From Chrysogorgia sp. JL179-B06 (taxonomy: Eukaryota > Cnidaria > Anthozoa > Scleralcyonacea > Chrysogorgiidae), in assembly GCA_035772405.1 (NCBI GenBank), contig JAYKKM010000147.1, forward strand, positions 1,269,501 through 1,333,500: 64,000 nt of DNA, in the 5' to 3' direction. The notes beneath the pieces were generated by a model. The model was given only the letters and a program-made list of their open reading frames with translations, had not been told where the DNA came from and made no database searches. The translations under genes and the position numbers were made by a program. This document shows positions 63,245-64,000 of the stretch, one piece after another; the first letter of the stretch is position 1; the number at the start of each line of letters is the position of its first letter.

Positions 63245-63550
63245 CTAATAGGTAGGTGTGTTATGTATTTAGACTCGCTCATTCCAAATCTGTTTTCACA
63301 ATTGAAAACAGTTAAATATTGAACGAGATAACATTCAAAATAATATACGACGATGCGGGCCGCGGCTGGCTGATTGCCGAATAATTTATTAATTTCTAAG
63401 TACATAAACCGTTTTTACCAAGGTTATGCACATTCTCGTAATATAATAGACACGTATGTTATGTATTTAGACTCGATAATTCCAAAACTGTTTTCATAAT
63501 TTAAATCGATAAATATTGGCCTAGATAACGTTCAAAATCTACGTACGACG
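63245..63550. repeat. Direct repeat pair, about 205-bp spacing
   Basis: GTTATGTATTTAGACTCG ... TTTTCA-AATT ... GATAAC-TTCAAAAT occurs at 63260-63345 and again at 63459-63540. Confidence 0.75.
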
Positions 63551-63574
63551 AACCTGCCTTTTGGGATTTGTTAT

Positions 63575-63695
63575 CGACAGACGCGGTCTGTGCACTGGGG
63601 ACCATGGATGGGGAAAAGAAACTCTAGGGGTGGGGTGGGGATGTTGGTAGAAAAGGCGGGCGAGGGGTTATTGCGGAATGTATTTCTAGTATATT
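63575..63695 (+). repeat. Dispersed repeat, CTAGAAATAC family copy
   Basis: GGGCGAGGGGTTATTGCGGA then ATGTATTTCTAGT; inverted relative to 31545-31650, with partial copies at 16937-16985 and 47280-47345. Confidence 0.6.
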
Positions 63696-63697
63696 GT

Positions 63698-64000
63698 TCA
63701 CTCTACTGTAATTGTAATGCACTCTATTGCACACTAATGCACTCTACTGTAATTCACTCTATTGTACAGTAATGCATTCTACTGTAATGCACTCTATTGC
63801 ACACTAATGCACTCTACTGTAATGCACTCTATTGTAATGCACTCTATTGCACACTAATGCACTCTACTGTAATGTACTCTATTGCACACTAATGCACTCT
63901 ACTGTAATTCACTCTGTTGCACACTAATGCACTCTACTGTAATGCACTCTGTTGCACACTAATGCACTCTACTGTAATTCACTCTATTGTACAGTAATGC
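63698..64000. repeat. 35-bp satellite, runs off the window
   Basis: Units ACTCTACTGTAATGC + ACTCTATTGCACACTAATGC repeated about 9 times up to the edge. Confidence 0.93.

Overview
The window is a piece of a nuclear animal genome: AT-rich, intron-rich and packed with transposable elements. The two host genes are conserved metazoan or eukaryotic genes. The mix of elements (CR1/L2-like LINEs, a DIRS-type retrotransposon, a Penelope-like element, several hAT-like elements, many small foldback MITEs, tRNA- and 5S-derived SINEs) suggests a marine invertebrate, most likely a cnidarian. That species guess is inference; nothing here fixes it.

Two host genes form a head-to-head pair. On the minus strand is the 5' two thirds of CEP164, the distal-appendage protein of the mother centriole needed for ciliogenesis. 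I traced 20 coding exons from 39269 (start codon) down to 1718. Splice phases agree from exon to exon, giving about 820 residues; the 3' end lies beyond the left edge. On the plus strand, starting 140 bp away at 39410, is PSMC6 (Rpt4, a 19S proteasome ATPase). Five exons (39410-59009) encode its N-terminal coiled coil and OB region; the AAA domain lies beyond the right edge. The 140 bp between the two start codons presumably holds a bidirectional promoter and both 5'UTRs.

Everything else is intronic. CEP164 introns (1.8-39.2 kb) carry: tandem tRNA-like SINE units at 1.2-1.7 and 32.6-33.1 kb; foldback MITEs throughout 0-18 kb; a Penelope-like GIY-YIG fragment at 9.1-9.7 kb; a 5S-rRNA-derived SINE at 18.8-19.05 kb; an antisense non-LTR retrotransposon at 21.3-23.6 kb broken by a MITE with a perfect 8-bp target duplication; an 18-bp minisatellite split by a hAT-like element at 24.8-27.0 kb; a proline-repeat plus 42-bp-minisatellite ORF at 29.3-30.9 kb; LINE fragments at 31.1, 34.7 and 38.1 kb; and two hAT-like elements at 33.6 and 35.3-37.5 kb.

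PSMC6 intron 1 (39.5-51.0 kb) holds an odd 4.46-kb inverted-repeat element. Its ends are long arrays of a 10-bp self-complementary unit and its interior keeps two spliceable exons of an unrecognised gene. The same intron holds a GC-ended hAT-like element (46.1-47.2 kb) and a tandem-repeat field (48.6-49.6 kb). Intron 2 (51.1-57.5 kb) holds a degenerate DIRS element and a LINE; intron 5 (from 59.0 kb) holds an almost full-length antisense CR1/L2-like LINE and a 35-bp satellite that runs off the right edge.

The most unusual signals are the 4.46-kb array-ended element, two palindromic elements of only 56-60 bp with 8-bp target duplications, and the 42-bp minisatellite that stays open in three reading frames.
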